Positions 35,800-47,831 of a stretch of DNA of 64,000 nucleotides are shown piece after piece. Both the position numbers and the translations under genes were made by a program. Below the pieces are notes generated by a model. The model saw only the letters and a list, made by a program, of their open reading frames with translations. It was not told the DNA's origin and did no database searches. This stretch comes from Hoplostethus atlanticus (taxonomy: Eukaryota; Chordata; Actinopteri; Trachichthyiformes; Trachichthyidae), in NCBI GenBank assembly GCA_034670405.1, contig JAXDDX010000002.1, positions 6,539,501-6,603,500 on the forward strand. The letters are read 5' to 3'. Position 1 is the first letter of the stretch; each line of letters opens with the position of its first letter.

Positions 35800-36072
35800 A
35801 CTATATTTGTTGTTTCATGCCAGTGGCTCTCTTTTACATTGCCATATTGTCTATATACTTATTTTATTGTTAAATTTATTTGTATTTCTTGTAGTAGTTT
35901 TTTGTATATCTCCTGGTTTTAGCCCCCCCTTCCTTTTCAACTTTTAGCTTAGTGATTGAGTATACCACCACGCATTTCACTGCACTTTTTTACCACTATA
36001 ACTGTGTGACAGTTATAAAGACAGTTATATGTGACAAATAAATAAACCTTTGATCCTTGAACCTTGAACCTC
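35800..36072 (+). mobile_element. LINE 3' UTR with TTGAACC-type tail
   Basis: A T-rich stretch including 'TTTCACTGCACTTTTTTACC' ends in 'TGACAAATAAATAAACCTTT' followed by GATCCTTGAACCTTGAACC. A polyadenylation-like AATAAA and a tail of repeated CCTTGAA units are characteristic of fish LINE termini. No ORF2 coding is left. The left boundary with the THAP remnant is approximate. Confidence 0.6.
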
Positions 36073-39000
36073 AACCTATTGGTCACTCCACAGTACTTCT
36101 AAAGTACACAAGTGCATCTCACCACTCCAGTTGAGAACAGCTGCTATGTTATTGTTCAGTCACTTTGTTTTTGTTGTGGTTGAACTGACACTTTTATTTT
36201 CAGTGTAGGAGTTGTTGAACCACCAAGGAGGAAGTTATTTATGGTTCAAATAATAGTTGTGCTGGTCACACTACTAAAATCAAATTTAGGACATTCAAAC
36301 CATGATATCTGCGCCCCTGATGAATTAGGTTTACATAGAGCTCACATTATTTGAAAAGAGTCTGTGTCTGTGACTACAGTGTATCCTTCATTTTGTCCAT
36401 ATAAAAAAAATGTGTGGGGTGTAAATATAGACCATATGGAGAAATAGCCACCACAATTGTACAAGTGTAATTAACGGTGGTAAAGATGCAGAACAAAACC
36501 ATTCATCTGCATTTGTTTGTGTGTTTATCTCATCTACGCCCCCTGAGGTTCATGGTTTCTATGGAAACCGACGTGGGAGGTGGTAGTGGGGAGAGCGCTC
36601 TTACCTGCTCAGGTTCTGAAATACTGAAGGACAGGCTTTAATTAACAGTTAACATGCTATTGGCCTTGCAAAATGCATAAATCATAACCTGGATGAAGAT
36701 ATTATGTTCAAGTCCTTGTCGTGTTGACTCCAGCAGCTTGTTTATGTGTTATTATTTTGGAAGAATGTTTTATATCTCTTTATATCTCTACTGCAGCTTT
36801 TGTTGACTCTCGACTCCGACACAAATGAATGGAAAAAGAGGCCTGTGTGGTCAAGCTTTGTAAATGTATTTACACATCAGCATACAGTATGTAAAAATAT
36901 TACAGTGTTATTACATGTCATTTTCAAATATTTGATGTTTCATTTGCCTGCATGTTAATATTCAGCAATCATGACACAATCAAAAATCATTGCACGATTA
37001 CAATGTAAAAGTTTAAATTCAAAAAGAATTGACAGAGAAAGAAATAAATTATTTTCTTGACTTTCTAAAAATACTTGATACTGTTATTATATATATATTT
37101 TACATTGCAGTGCTGTGCTGATCCCAAATGAACTGTATCCAAATGTATTAGAAATAAGTAGTCCTTGTATTTTCAGAAGTCTCAGAAAAGGCTCAAATCT
37201 CCTTATCGATGAGAAAAAGAGGATTTCTACATCTCCGGCTTCGGTTCCACCAGCAATGTGCTAATTACCCTGCAGCGTCCTGCGTTCCCACTGCTGTTTT
37301 TCAAATCAGTGAGGGAAAAAGAAGCAGATTTTCGAAGGCTTACGCTCCTCAAAGATGGCCCTTGAATTGGAATGGAAAAATGTCAAGTGTTATGCTTTGC
37401 AAAGAAGAGGATGAGAAAATTGAAAATCCTCCTTTGCCTAGCAGAGAGTTTCTGGTTGCCTGACACAGCCTCAGCCAAGACAATCCCTTGCATAACCAGT
37501 GAATTATTTACATATTCCTGCGGGGTGCACAAACATTACTGTTATGCCTGGCTGGGTGAGAATGAGCACAAACATCCCATGACAGCTATCATATTACAGT
37601 GTTCAGCCTCAGACCATGTGATGGTAGCAGAGCCCAGAGAGAAGCCAAGCAGACAGTATCCACAAGCAATGTCAATATATTGATCCTATCTGAGGGGGCA
37701 GTGGAACATGTCATGTCAGTGGCCATCCTGGCTCTGCTTAACTTATCGATCATTTAATAGAATTTGCCAAGACAGTCAATGGTGATGCAGAGATGAATCT
37801 TTAACATCTACCTTCCCACTGTCTTGCTGAATGAAGCTGCTGATTGCATTTGTGTGTCGGGTGAAATCATTTTTATTTCTATATTTTCAAATGATAATTC
37901 AAACAAAACTTGGACAAAATGGACAGATAACATGAGACAATTGTTCCTCAAATGAAGAAATCACATAAGAGCTGTGTGTAATTTGATTATTGAAGCGTGC
38001 AGGTGCACCATAAGGATTACGCCACATGTTGAGACAAAACAGAGAGATTTAGTGAGTAGGATGGACCAAACTTGTGATAGTTCTATTAAGCTAATAAACA
38101 AGTAAAAGGTTTTATAAGCGTCCATCTCAGTCATCATGACAAGCTGTTTTCTACCAAACCACAACATTTTCGTAGGATAGAAAAGCATTGTCTGTTAGGT
38201 TGTATGCCAACTCTGAACAGTGCCACTGGTCTCTAAAAGACACTGTTCTCTATCTATCCCAGTTAAAGGAAAGTCTCTGTAGCCACTGAAACAGGAGGAC
38301 ATTAGATTGTCTCATAAATCCAGATGCTTGTTTCCATTATGAATGAGGTCCTTAGTTTAGGATGTCACAAGAGAAAACACAATTGCATTGTCCCCTTTCC
38401 TGTGAATTCAATAGCATGTCTCTGTCACAGCTATGCAAGTTTACGTGACTTGTTGCATAGTCATACCACATGAGGTATATCAGGTGTTGAGCTGTGAGAA
38501 TCAAATTCATGTGAAGAGAAGATAATTTACCTTCACTCCACAAATGATTGAACAAGCCAATAACAGTAAAAGCAGAACTGGCATTTAATATCAATCTTTG
38601 ATATTTCACATATATCACACGTGATATTTCACATATATCACATCACTTCACACATCTTATTCAGTAATTCAAGTGATAAACAGTCTTCACACATATTAGG
38701 GAATAAACAGCAATACTGCTGCTTACTTCTCTGCCTTTTCCACCAACCACTGCATGTCCTTTATGTCTGCCTTGGCTATAGATGTATCATCATCATCATG
38801 CCTAGGCCCTGGAAATGTGCTTTTTTTTAGCGCTCAGAGGCACAGGAACATTTACTCATACACTGAGTCAAAGGTCTGGGATTGGGATATCATTGGAGAT
38901 GAATGTCTTAATTAAGTTCCACACAACCCAAACCCAGGTAATCCCTTCATTCGTTACAGAAAAGAGCCACGGGGCCATTTGCCCATTACCTCCAAATAGA

Positions 39001-39239
39001 GTGCATTTTCTCTATTGTTGCCTTGCCCAACTCAGAGATACAGGAAAAAGCAAGGAAATGTCATTTCCGTAGCCGACAATGTAAAAGGTGGTGAGGATAA
39101 TATGGAATAAACCATGTAGGTTAGGTATTCTTTGCAAAAGCTCAAGCAGTATTTAACACTTTTTGCCCTTGAGAGAAAGCCGTAGAAGAGAATATAATGT
39201 TTTGTTGTCCATGTGTGGTGATTTATGACAGTGTAGATA

Positions 39240-39240
<1 letters not shown>
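36073..39240. other. Intergenic DNA, no gene recognised
   Basis: No gene is supported. A short (TATA) run lies near 37,090-37,099 and a two-copy 23-bp tandem repeat at 38,600-38,645. Everything else looks unique. Confidence 0.5.
38600..38645. repeat. Two-copy tandem repeat, 23-bp unit
   Basis: The unit GATATTTCACATATATCACA(C/T) followed by two or three bases occurs twice head to tail. The copies start at 38,600 and 38,623 and are identical over at least 20 bases. The GATAT...ATATC words inside give partial dyad symmetry. Confidence 0.85.

Positions 39241-39303
<63 letters not shown>
39241..39303. repeat. (CA)n microsatellite, left half
   Basis: About 31 uninterrupted CA units immediately to the left of a hAT-like element. 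The element's other flank (40,125-40,183) is also (CA)n, so the two are read as parts of one original array. Confidence 0.95.
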
Positions 39304-39307
<4 letters not shown>

Positions 39308-40124
39308 TAGAGGTTTTTATTGGTTCCAGGACATCGGGTCAGATCGGGTTTGAAGTTTGAAGTTGTGAGCCATGCCCCCTCAAATCGAATCCAGTGTCTC
39401 CTATTTTGTTCTGGCTAACTTGCGCCTGTTCTGTGTGTGTGCCTGCCTGAGTGTGTCACGTGGGTCACACAGCTCAAACTAACAGTGAGAAAGTTGCACT
39501 GAGGTCAGGTAGCGGTCGATTTTCAGTCTAGCTAAAATGCACATGGTAAAAAGGAAGATTAAGGACGGGGAGTAGCTGAAACCTTCTACTGTGGACTCGA
39601 TGCTCTTCCTCCGTAGTGCTTATTGACTGTAAATAGTCACTTCATAACCCTATAACAGAAATATGTTTTGTTCAGTGCTTTTGTTTCAAGCAGTCCACCC
39701 ACGTTCCTTGGGGAGAATTAGGACTAAATTCTAGTGGATAGAAACTGGTAAGACAGTTTCTTTATTTCTAATTGCATGATAACATGTCATCGTTTTCATC
39801 CAGCCAGATACAATTTATTTGTATGTGTGTGCTGTGCTGTGCTGCAGGGCAGCCGAGCCAATAGGCCTGGTTCAGAATGCTTCAGCAGTTTAAGCTATTT
39901 GCTGTGTTCACTGGGCAACATACATGTTTTATTGTGATTAGTGCGGTGTGACCAGGAAAAAAATAAAAGTGTCATGATGAGGACATAGGATACTACCAGG
40001 CTATTCACTGTATGTGTTGTTGTTGACTTTTCGAGCTGTTGGGCTCGGGTCTGAATTAGACTCAACGTTGTCGGGCTGGTTTCTGGTAGGGCCGCAAAGA
40101 TGTCGGGCACTATGCAGACCTCTA
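39308..40124. mobile_element. hAT-like non-autonomous element inserted in a CA repeat
   Basis: The left end TAGAGGTTTTTATTGG and the right end, inverted, TAGAGGTCTGCATAGTGCC share a short TAGAGGTYT inverted terminus. The interior shows paired GC-rich blocks near each end ('ACATCGGGTCAGATCGGGTT' on the left, 'TTGTCGGGCTGGTTTCTGG' on the right), a pattern familiar from small fish hAT families. The 8 bases before the left end (ACACATAC) and after the right end (ACACACAC) match at 7 of 8. Because they lie in CA repeat, that duplication is only weak support. The element is 817 bp and has no transposase coding. Confidence 0.65.
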
Positions 40125-40151
40125 ACACACACACACAAACACACACACACA

Positions 40152-40183
<32 letters not shown>
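40125..40183. repeat. (CA)n microsatellite, right half
   Basis: (AC)n with AAAC and ATAC interruptions, directly abutting the right end of the hAT-like element. Confidence 0.95.
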
Positions 40184-40949
40184 TATAACCAAACAATTAA
40201 TTCATACAATTCTCTAATGCCTTCAAATGTGTGAGACCCCCTGGGTGGCAGTGACTATGTTCTATGGTATCACTAAAACCGTGGTGTTAAATGGCCTCAG
40301 TAAAAGGTTTTTTAAGCAGTACACTGAAGTGTGATGTCTTGTTACCCGAAGCTCCTTACCATTATGCCTCAGAGATTACCACACATACAATTTATCTCCA
40401 TCTTTAAAGAGAATGAGTCACCTGTGTGTCTTTGTCCTTTAGTCATGGACTTTAAACAACCTCTAGGAATTAGGGCATTAGGACACTCTAAAGTACTCTC
40501 CAGATATTTCTGGTATAGGCTAAGTACCTCAATTTACTGTGGCTGTTGATTTGATCAAACTGGCAGCAGTGGAACAGCTGACTGATTGAAATGCTAATCG
40601 AATCAAACCAAACCAGTTATAATTAACTCAATTCACTCAGCATCTCTACAAAACAAGTATACTTTTTTAATCATTGGAGACTGGCTGCCTGTACCATTTA
40701 GTTAACAAGGCCCTTTGCTTGCTCTGGTATAAATTGACAACCACATCTATAGGTGTGTGTGTGTGTGGGCGGGGTGGGGGGGTCGGGTCCCAAGTCTTTG
40801 ATCATCAGGGTGGAGGGGAGGAGGAGGAGGGGAGGAAATATGATACACCCAAGTAATTTGCTTTTGTTGATAAACAGCATTGGAACGTAGAAAATGAGTT
40901 GCAGAAGTCAAGCTCTTATGATGGCCTGAGCACCCTTCAATGGGGCCAT

Positions 40950-40951
<2 letters not shown>

Positions 40952-41008
<57 letters not shown>
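40952..41008. repeat. (TG)n microsatellite
   Basis: About 28 uninterrupted GT units, followed by GAGTATGTAGTGTGTGTGTACGTG. A smaller GT/GGGG stretch lies upstream at 40,753-40,784. Confidence 0.95.
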
Positions 41009-41010
<2 letters not shown>

Positions 41011-41029
41011 TATGTAGTGTGTGTGTACG

Positions 41030-43000
41030 TGTTCTGGTGGCTGGGGCATGGCAGTTGAGAGTACTGCTATACTAAAACCTAAACACACATCCTTTATAAT
41101 CCCTGTCCTAAATGTCTCAATTCATAAGTACAGTAGGCACCGCCTGCTGAAACTGGCTTTGTTTAGGTTTGGATTTAATTGATTAAGATATTTTTTTTAT
41201 TCTCTGACTGACTGACCATGCATTTGATCCTCGGACTAACAATATAGCTAAATATGAGTTATATGTTAAGATAAGATTGGGAATGGAAAGTATAAAAATT
41301 GATGCAGTTATGTATGTCAGTCATGTATGCAAGGTATCCATTGCAGGGTTGGGACACTAGTTGATGGGGTTGAGCTGGGTGTCATTGCCTTACTTTCTCC
41401 ATTAGCCCGAAGCCAGTTCTGCTGGTGAGGATCATTTTTGCACTATTCCAGAGTAAAAACTATTAGCCTTCAACTTGCAGGCTGTTACAAATTCCATCCC
41501 TGATCTTAAATACAGTCCATGATGTTATGGGCAACATCTCAACGTGTCAAGAATGAACTTTAGGGGCACCACACCAAAACAAATACCAAAAAGCAGTCTA
41601 TCTTCCTGAATATCTAAGTAAACAAAGCTGTTCCTGATTAAAAGGGGTGTAAAGTGTAAACTGAAACTTCTTTGTACTTTTTATCTGTTGAACTAACTAA
41701 GTCTTTGCACTTCAGGGAATCTATGTAGTTAACTGGAGCCTTGCTGAGCATCTTGTGAAATATTTGTCTCCATGTCCTGAACTTGTTGATCATTCGCAGG
41801 TTCAGATTTTAGAGTGAGGCCTGATAAAACCATAGACCAAATAAAATGGTTTTCAGACATTGACAGATTTCTGTTCTGAATTTCTGTTCAGTGCCTTCGA
41901 CACAGAATGGGGTTACCAAAGTAATACCAATGCCAAAACACACAGAGATGCAACCAAAAGAACTAAAGATTAAGCTTTTTAAGAGGATAATTCAAATTCA
42001 TTTCTTTCTTCTTTGATAAAAACAGCTGTCAGATGTTGACATTAGAAATGAGATGCATGGTGATACATTCCTGGCTAATTAAACAGTGTGAAATACGCTA
42101 CGGGAGGGAAGTTACAATAGGGGGAACAACCAAGTCAGCCCTTCAGCAGAACTACCTATACACTGTCTGTTCCTTGCTCTATCAAGTCTATACTCATTCA
42201 GCAGAAACTGACAAAAGGCTGCAGAGTGGAACACCAGCTCACCATAGATGACTTAGTCAGCACACCCGGCCAAATATCATTTCCAACCATAATTTCAATT
42301 TAAAATGCAGGTTTCTGGATCTGGGGGCTCAGGCCAGTGTTTCAAGAGGCGGCCAACTTGTTCTTTGGATGTATTTGTAGTGGAAACAGATGGTAAAGGG
42401 TGTACAGTGGCAGACCACCGTAATTATGGTCACACAGTAGAGGTGAGGTATGGAAAATGTTCCTTGCAGGGCAATGTATCATACTTCATTCATACTGGAA
42501 CACTGTGAAAAAAAATTGTGGATGCGATTGTGAAATTGCATGGAAAGTTTGAAAAAAAATGGAGTAATATGTTTGTGTAAAAGCAGTATCTTGACAGCTG
42601 TTTTTTTTCCAGTGATAAACTACCCAGTGCTATTGTGGCGGTTGTCAAATATGCCTAATCTCTAATGAGAAAATGCATGAAATAGCTTTATGTTGCACAT
42701 CACAATCAAAGCGCTATCAAAAGCGCATTTTCAGTGCATTTGTAATGTTAGCAGCCAGCGTATCTGCCGCAACAAAAGTATAATAAGCAGAATGACATAG
42801 CGAGGGAAAGCATGGGCTGACGCCAGTGGTATCGGTGGCATGGGACTAACAGGAAAGAGAACAGAGAAATAGAGAAGCCTGCTGGGGGAACATAACCCCA
42901 CTCTGTGTCCCAATGCAGGGAGACGAAGGGAAGAGAAGGTACAATGTAATATTCTCTTTGGAATTAATTCAGTGTCTCTGCTCCAAGAGTATCTAATTTG
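41030..43000. other. Intergenic DNA, no gene recognised
   Basis: Short open frames only, without recognisable motifs. Confidence 0.5.
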
Positions 43001-43019
43001 GTGTTGCTTGCCTTCCTTA

Positions 43020-43200
43020 CTGTCTCAATCTGCCCCTTGCTCTCTCTGTCTCTCCCACTCTCTTCATCCATCTCCCTTACCATCTCCCTGTTGCCATCCT
43101 GCTCTGTGCCCCCCCCCCCCGACCCACCCACCCAACCTCCATCACTATCTCTTTCTCTTCACTGTCTCTCCTTCCTCTTTCTCTGCCTAAGGCCTTTGTT
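43020..43200. repeat. Pyrimidine-rich low-complexity stretch with poly-C
   Basis: CTCTCT/CCTTCC-rich DNA that includes a 12-base C run at 43,109-43,120. Its complement-like purine-rich counterpart (AGAGAG/GGGAGA) follows at about 43,340-43,445. The open frames over this region are compositional artefacts. Confidence 0.8.
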
Positions 43201-43445
43201 AGACTGTCTTTGTGACGAATACAGAGAGAAAGAGGGAGGCCTTGAACACGATTCAAGAAGCCTGATTGGGAAGGAGAGCACAAGGACCTCGAGACATGGG
43301 AGATGAAAAAGGGAGCGAGTGGATATGAAAACCCTCTTTCCCCCCTGTGAGACACAGAGAGAAGGGGAGAGAGGGTGAGAAGGCTAGAGGAGAGGGAGAA
43401 TACTGATAGACAGGGAGAGAGGCAAGGAAGGAAAAGAGGAAAGTT

Positions 43446-45420
43446 GTTATCCCCTTGTCCACATTTATAGAGAGAAGTTAACCTCATTAAATGTGTGGTT
43501 GTGCCATGAGAATGCTGAGGGCATTTAAGATAATAATGCCATGCCAACAGTATGTGTTCAGTGTGAATCATCGATTCTCTACTCGTTAAGTTTCAATTCC
43601 AGATAGTTCAGATAAGTGTGCATCCTAAAGGTGCTGCTTTACATAAAAAAAAGTATTTAGCACTTCTGTCCATGGGGACGAGACAATGGAAACCTTATGC
43701 CCTTCAAGGTGTGGATTATGACTGGTAGAGAAAGAGTGGACACCCCTTCCAACTCTGTAACTGTTAGAAATGAAAACACAGTGCCCATTTTAGTGGGTGA
43801 AATAAAAACAGCAGTAAAGGAGTCAAATATGAGAAGGTCACTGTGTTTTCCAGCCCGTTGCTCATCCTAAATGGGTCCCTGTGGTCTAAATGAGGATGGA
43901 TGTGAGCTGGAGAGGATTCAGTGGTCTGAGCTGAGCCTCTCAACAAGCCCCAGGAAGACAAGGTCAAAGGAGAGGAGAGGAGGTGTGTGTTCAAAGATGG
44001 ACTGGCTGTGAGAAGGTTTAGATATACAAGTTCCTACAGTGTTGACTGGGAGTGACAACAGGGAAGAGGTCAAGGGACTCATACACCAGCAGGTGCCCCG
44101 CAGCCACTGGGAAACACTCTCTGATCTTCTCTCTATTGTTTGAAAGCTTGTTTCTCTTTGGCGCAGATGAAACAGAAGCCTAATGAGCATTCCCTTGTTA
44201 CTTTTGAGAGTGTAAATGCACAAAAGCTAATCAAATGAAAAAAATATTTTGATGTTTTATGTGAATTAAATTAAATCCTTAATCCAAGTCTAAACAAACA
44301 GGTAAATAAATAATATTATTATTATTTATTGATCTCTTGATAGAACCACTGATAAGAACTGACATATGCAACATTAGCATGAGTTCTCAAGTAGTGAGTT
44401 CTCGATTTGGAAAACTGCTTGGAACTTTTCAGTGCGCAATCATTTTTTTCCTCTTAGTAATTTTGTTCCTTAATAATCATAGCACTCTCAAAATAACCAT
44501 ATGCTAATAATGATCTCCTATGGAAGTAGAGGCTGGAAACCTGAAACAATGAGAGGAGCTGTGATCATAGGAAGAGAGGGCGATGTCTCATTAAGATGAT
44601 AGGCGACTTTACTGTGGGTATTCTGGGTGATTTATTGGTTGCCTTGACCAAGTGCATATGGTTATAGGTCTCTATCTACATTAAACCATGGAACCCTTGA
44701 TATCGTTCATGATTCCAGCAGCAGAGTTCTAGAACACCTCAAGGTCAGACTGATAAGCGTGGAATGTTGGACTATGACATCACCTTAAATTCTGAGCCTT
44801 GCCCTGTTCTTTCTCCAATTATAGCACATCCAAAGTGCATTAAATACAATGTGTGGAAATATTCAAGTGCAATAAAGAAAAAAAAAACACTATCATGGCA
44901 CTGCAAGTGACACATATATAAATAGGTTTGCAAGTATAGTATTAAACAAAGCAACAGGAAACTACGATTGATGCAGTCCCACTCACATCCAATAACATAT
45001 GTGTCACTTTAAGCGACCAAATCCAAGAATCCCAAATCGATATTTGTGTCCTTGAGGAGAACATTCTTGCCATGTTTGCTTGGAGAGAAACTTCTGTGAG
45101 CACAGATTACGCATCTTTACAGCTTGAGATGGGCTGTGTGCTTGACTTTGTGCAGTCACAGCTATTCATTTTCCCCTCTGTTTCAACCCACTCTGTACTA
45201 TAAACTATAGTGCTGTTTGGACATGATGTGTCATTCTTCCTATTTGTTCTCGTTGGGCATGTCACCATCTGATGCATCCACCAGTGGCAAGTAAACTTCA
45301 AGGATCTTCATCTGTTCTTGGCTTTCTTTTGTTTTGGAATCATACTTCAGCCATTAGATATTACATTAACGGGTCATGGAGGACACAAAACTGCAAGAAT
45401 GCATTTTGAGACCTCTTGTT
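43446..45420. other. Intergenic DNA, no gene recognised
   Basis: No gene is supported. Short (TTA)n at about 44,313-44,328. The 44,440-44,660 part is balanced in composition and may hold regulatory sequence, but nothing proves it. Confidence 0.45.
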
Positions 45421-45424
45421 TTGA

Positions 45425-45605
45425 CTTGTAATTATAGTGCCCACCATGGGCCAATCAGTTTAATATTGAAAATGTCAGAGCTCAGTGGTGAGATGCATCA
45501 TTCTACCAAGTTTCAAAATTACAGCAGTGGTGTCTGAAATATTACACATGATGGACGAACAAACAAATAAACTAAAAAATAAACTGAAAAATGAATGAAT
45601 GGATG
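45425..45605 (+). repeat. Possible non-LTR retrotransposon 3' end
   Basis: The order 'CACCATGGGCCAATCAGTTT', 'TCTACCAAGTTTCAAAATTA', then 'GACGAACAAACAAATAAACT' resembles the 3' end of an RTE/L2-like element common in fish (a 'ccaagttt' block followed by an AACAAACAAA tail). No coding is left and the match is from memory only. Confidence 0.3.
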
Positions 45606-46879
45606 GAAGGAGACCACTTCCAACTATTCATATGATAAAATCATATTTAACCAAGTAGTGGCACCAGAGGCACTTGACTATTCAGCGTAGATACCATAGT
45701 ATTTATAGGAATATGAATGTGCATATAAATGTGTCCAGACACAAGTGGTATTGTAGAGCCTGTATCCCATGACATACAAGCTTATTGCAAACACTTCTTT
45801 CCACTGACACAACCAGCTCCCACAGTGAGCAGCAGCACAATATACACACACAATAAGACCTGCAACTCAAGCATGGCCCCCATGCTTATTGCTTTGACTC
45901 AAGGTAAGAGAAGGTTGAGAATCAGCTCTTCCATTGACTTTTTCAAGCACTGCTGTGTTGTCACATCTGTTGTTGTGATTGGTAGCGAAAGCAGCAATAA
46001 TAGACACAAGGTTGTTTGGTTGGAATCAGAAAATTGTCCATTTTCACAATTTTACAATGCTAACAAAACTTCCACCAACAAGCTCACACATCCGACCACT
46101 GCAGAAGGAAACACCTTGCCATGCATGCCATTCTCACGTGACCTGTTTGCTCATTACCCACTGACCCAATTTCACCCAGTAATATGGGAAGTTGTCATTT
46201 TACTGTATATTATCCCAATGCACTCAGTACAAGATACCACCTAGAGGACATGCTCTAAGAATATTGTGCAATGATCACACACAAAAAGTAAAACTTTTCT
46301 ATTTATTGGGATAGAACAGAATGGAATGGGATACAGTGTAATGGGGTGGATGGATGGCTGGAGGGTTGGATGGATTATATTTTTGAAATCCCAAACTAGA
46401 CAATAAGATCCTTGCCTATCATCCTTTCATTAAAATCAACACAGTGTCCATGTGTCCCGAGTCTGAGTCATAAAACATAATTCAGTATGAACATACATTG
46501 TGCATTTGATATCACTGATGAACTTTATACTGTTATTGTTATTTCAAAGTGACCACGCCCCCTACCACCACTCCTCCCACTCTGCATACTCATGATTTTT
46601 CTTTATTTTCAACCAATGACAGCAGGAAAACAGCACAATAATCCCAAAATAGCTACATTTAAGATTATTCAAAGATAATCAAATGTCCATGTAAGAAATC
46701 ATATGACATATAAATCACTTCTTCAAATATGGACACTAAATAATTGTTATCAAAAATCTGGCCTTTAAACTCAAGAAGACATAGCTCAAAAATGGGACTT
46801 GACACAGCTAATTTCATCAGTGAGCCAACCGACCTCCTCGGGGTTGAAACCATCGGGACTGAAAAGGAGATTCGGGAGA

Positions 46880-47431
46880 GGTAGAGGTTGAAGAGGCTGA
46901 TTATACAATTTAAAATCCTAACCCCGCAGGATGTTGGAGGTGCGTTTCATCCGGCGGGGAGGAGCAAGGGTTTGTCTCAGTCATTGAGGCAGCGCCCCAG
47001 TCGGTTTGCCGCGACAGACCGTGAATCGCTCTCCCATCATCAGTCTCCGGGTGATACCGCTTGTCCTGAAAGCTGCTTCAAGACGGCCAGAACAACACCG
47101 GATGTTAGGTGATTTTTCCTTCAAAACTGAAGCATAAGTATTTAGATGTACTCAGCAACAACAATAGCATACAATGCTCAGTGAAATAAATACATTAAAT
47201 ATTGAGTGACTCTCTATTTATAAGCCACCTTGCACAGGCCTATGTGGCTATGATTAGGCTTTACATGCTGCGAAAATGACTTTCGGGCAAAAAAAGTATG
47301 TTCAATCAGTACAGATTCCTCTTTAAATATATCCTTTATTTTCACCTTTTTACTTCGGTTGGGCGTAGTACACACGAAACGCTGCAGTGAGGTCACAAAT
47401 AGGTGTTTTATTTTGAAGGTTATGGCCGGAA
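46880..47431 (+). promoter_or_regulatory. CpG-richer putative promoter region
   Basis: CpG density rises here relative to the preceding 46 kb, for example 'CATCCGGCGGGGAGGAGC', 'GTTTGCCGCGACAGACCGTG' and 'GGCCGGAAGTG'. A consensus ETS-family site, CCGGAAGTG, lies at 47,426-47,434, typical of TATA-less CpG promoters. It sits directly upstream of the signal-peptide exon. No convincing TATA box is seen, and the transcription start is not determined. Confidence 0.45.
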
Positions 47432-47831
47432 GTGTTTTGTTTTTTTTATTCTGCGTGGCTTGACACTGGTTGTCCCGGAGCGCTAAGCGCACTCACCATC
47501 ACTCTCTCTCACTATCTCACCACTGCGGTAAGAGAGTGGACGGCAGCAGTAGGAGGGGACCTGGCGGCCACTGTCCACTTGTTTCTGCACTCGTCGTTAA
47601 TATCAATACTCAAGAGGACTTTATGTGAGAGGAGATACAACAGCTCTGACCCTGACCCTACGGCTCAGCGACGAGAAAGGAAGGAGAACTTTGGGGTATT
47701 GCTCCGCGTTTTTTTTTTAGCACATCTCCATAACCTTGGAAGTGAGACCCGCTTGTTCCGAGAGAGGATGGGACCGCTGCTCGTTTCCATCGTCCTCTGT
47801 GTGAGCGCCGCTGTCCCGCAGCTGGCGAAAG
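47432..47831 (+). CDS. First coding exon with 5' UTR: signal peptide of a secreted or membrane protein
   Basis: The ATG at 47,768-47,770 has a strong Kozak context (A at -3, G at +4) and starts MGPLLVSIVLCVSAAVPQLA, then K: a short n-region, a hydrophobic core and small residues before likely cleavage. This is a signal peptide of about 18-21 residues. The coding part (47,768-47,831) ends with one base of a split codon at a consensus donor, AAAG|GTGAGT, so the exon is phase 1, as in many receptors and adhesion proteins. The frame stays open upstream to 47,432, but no upstream ATG in frame is seen, so that part is taken as 5' UTR; its true start is unknown. I do not recognise the gene. An Eph, activin, Ig or cadherin-type receptor would fit this exon design but none is shown. 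Confidence 0.65.

Noticed and set aside
43077-43571. 164-codon minus-strand frame
   Set aside because: Mostly translation of CT/GA-rich low-complexity DNA; no domain visible.
45729-46244. 171-codon plus-strand frame
   Set aside because: No signal peptide, domain or splice motifs; no repeated or conserved motif; probably chance.
47432-47767. Extending the coding exon upstream of the ATG at 47,768
   Set aside because: The frame is open but has no in-frame upstream ATG, and extending it would put the hydrophobic signal sequence over 100 residues inside the protein.
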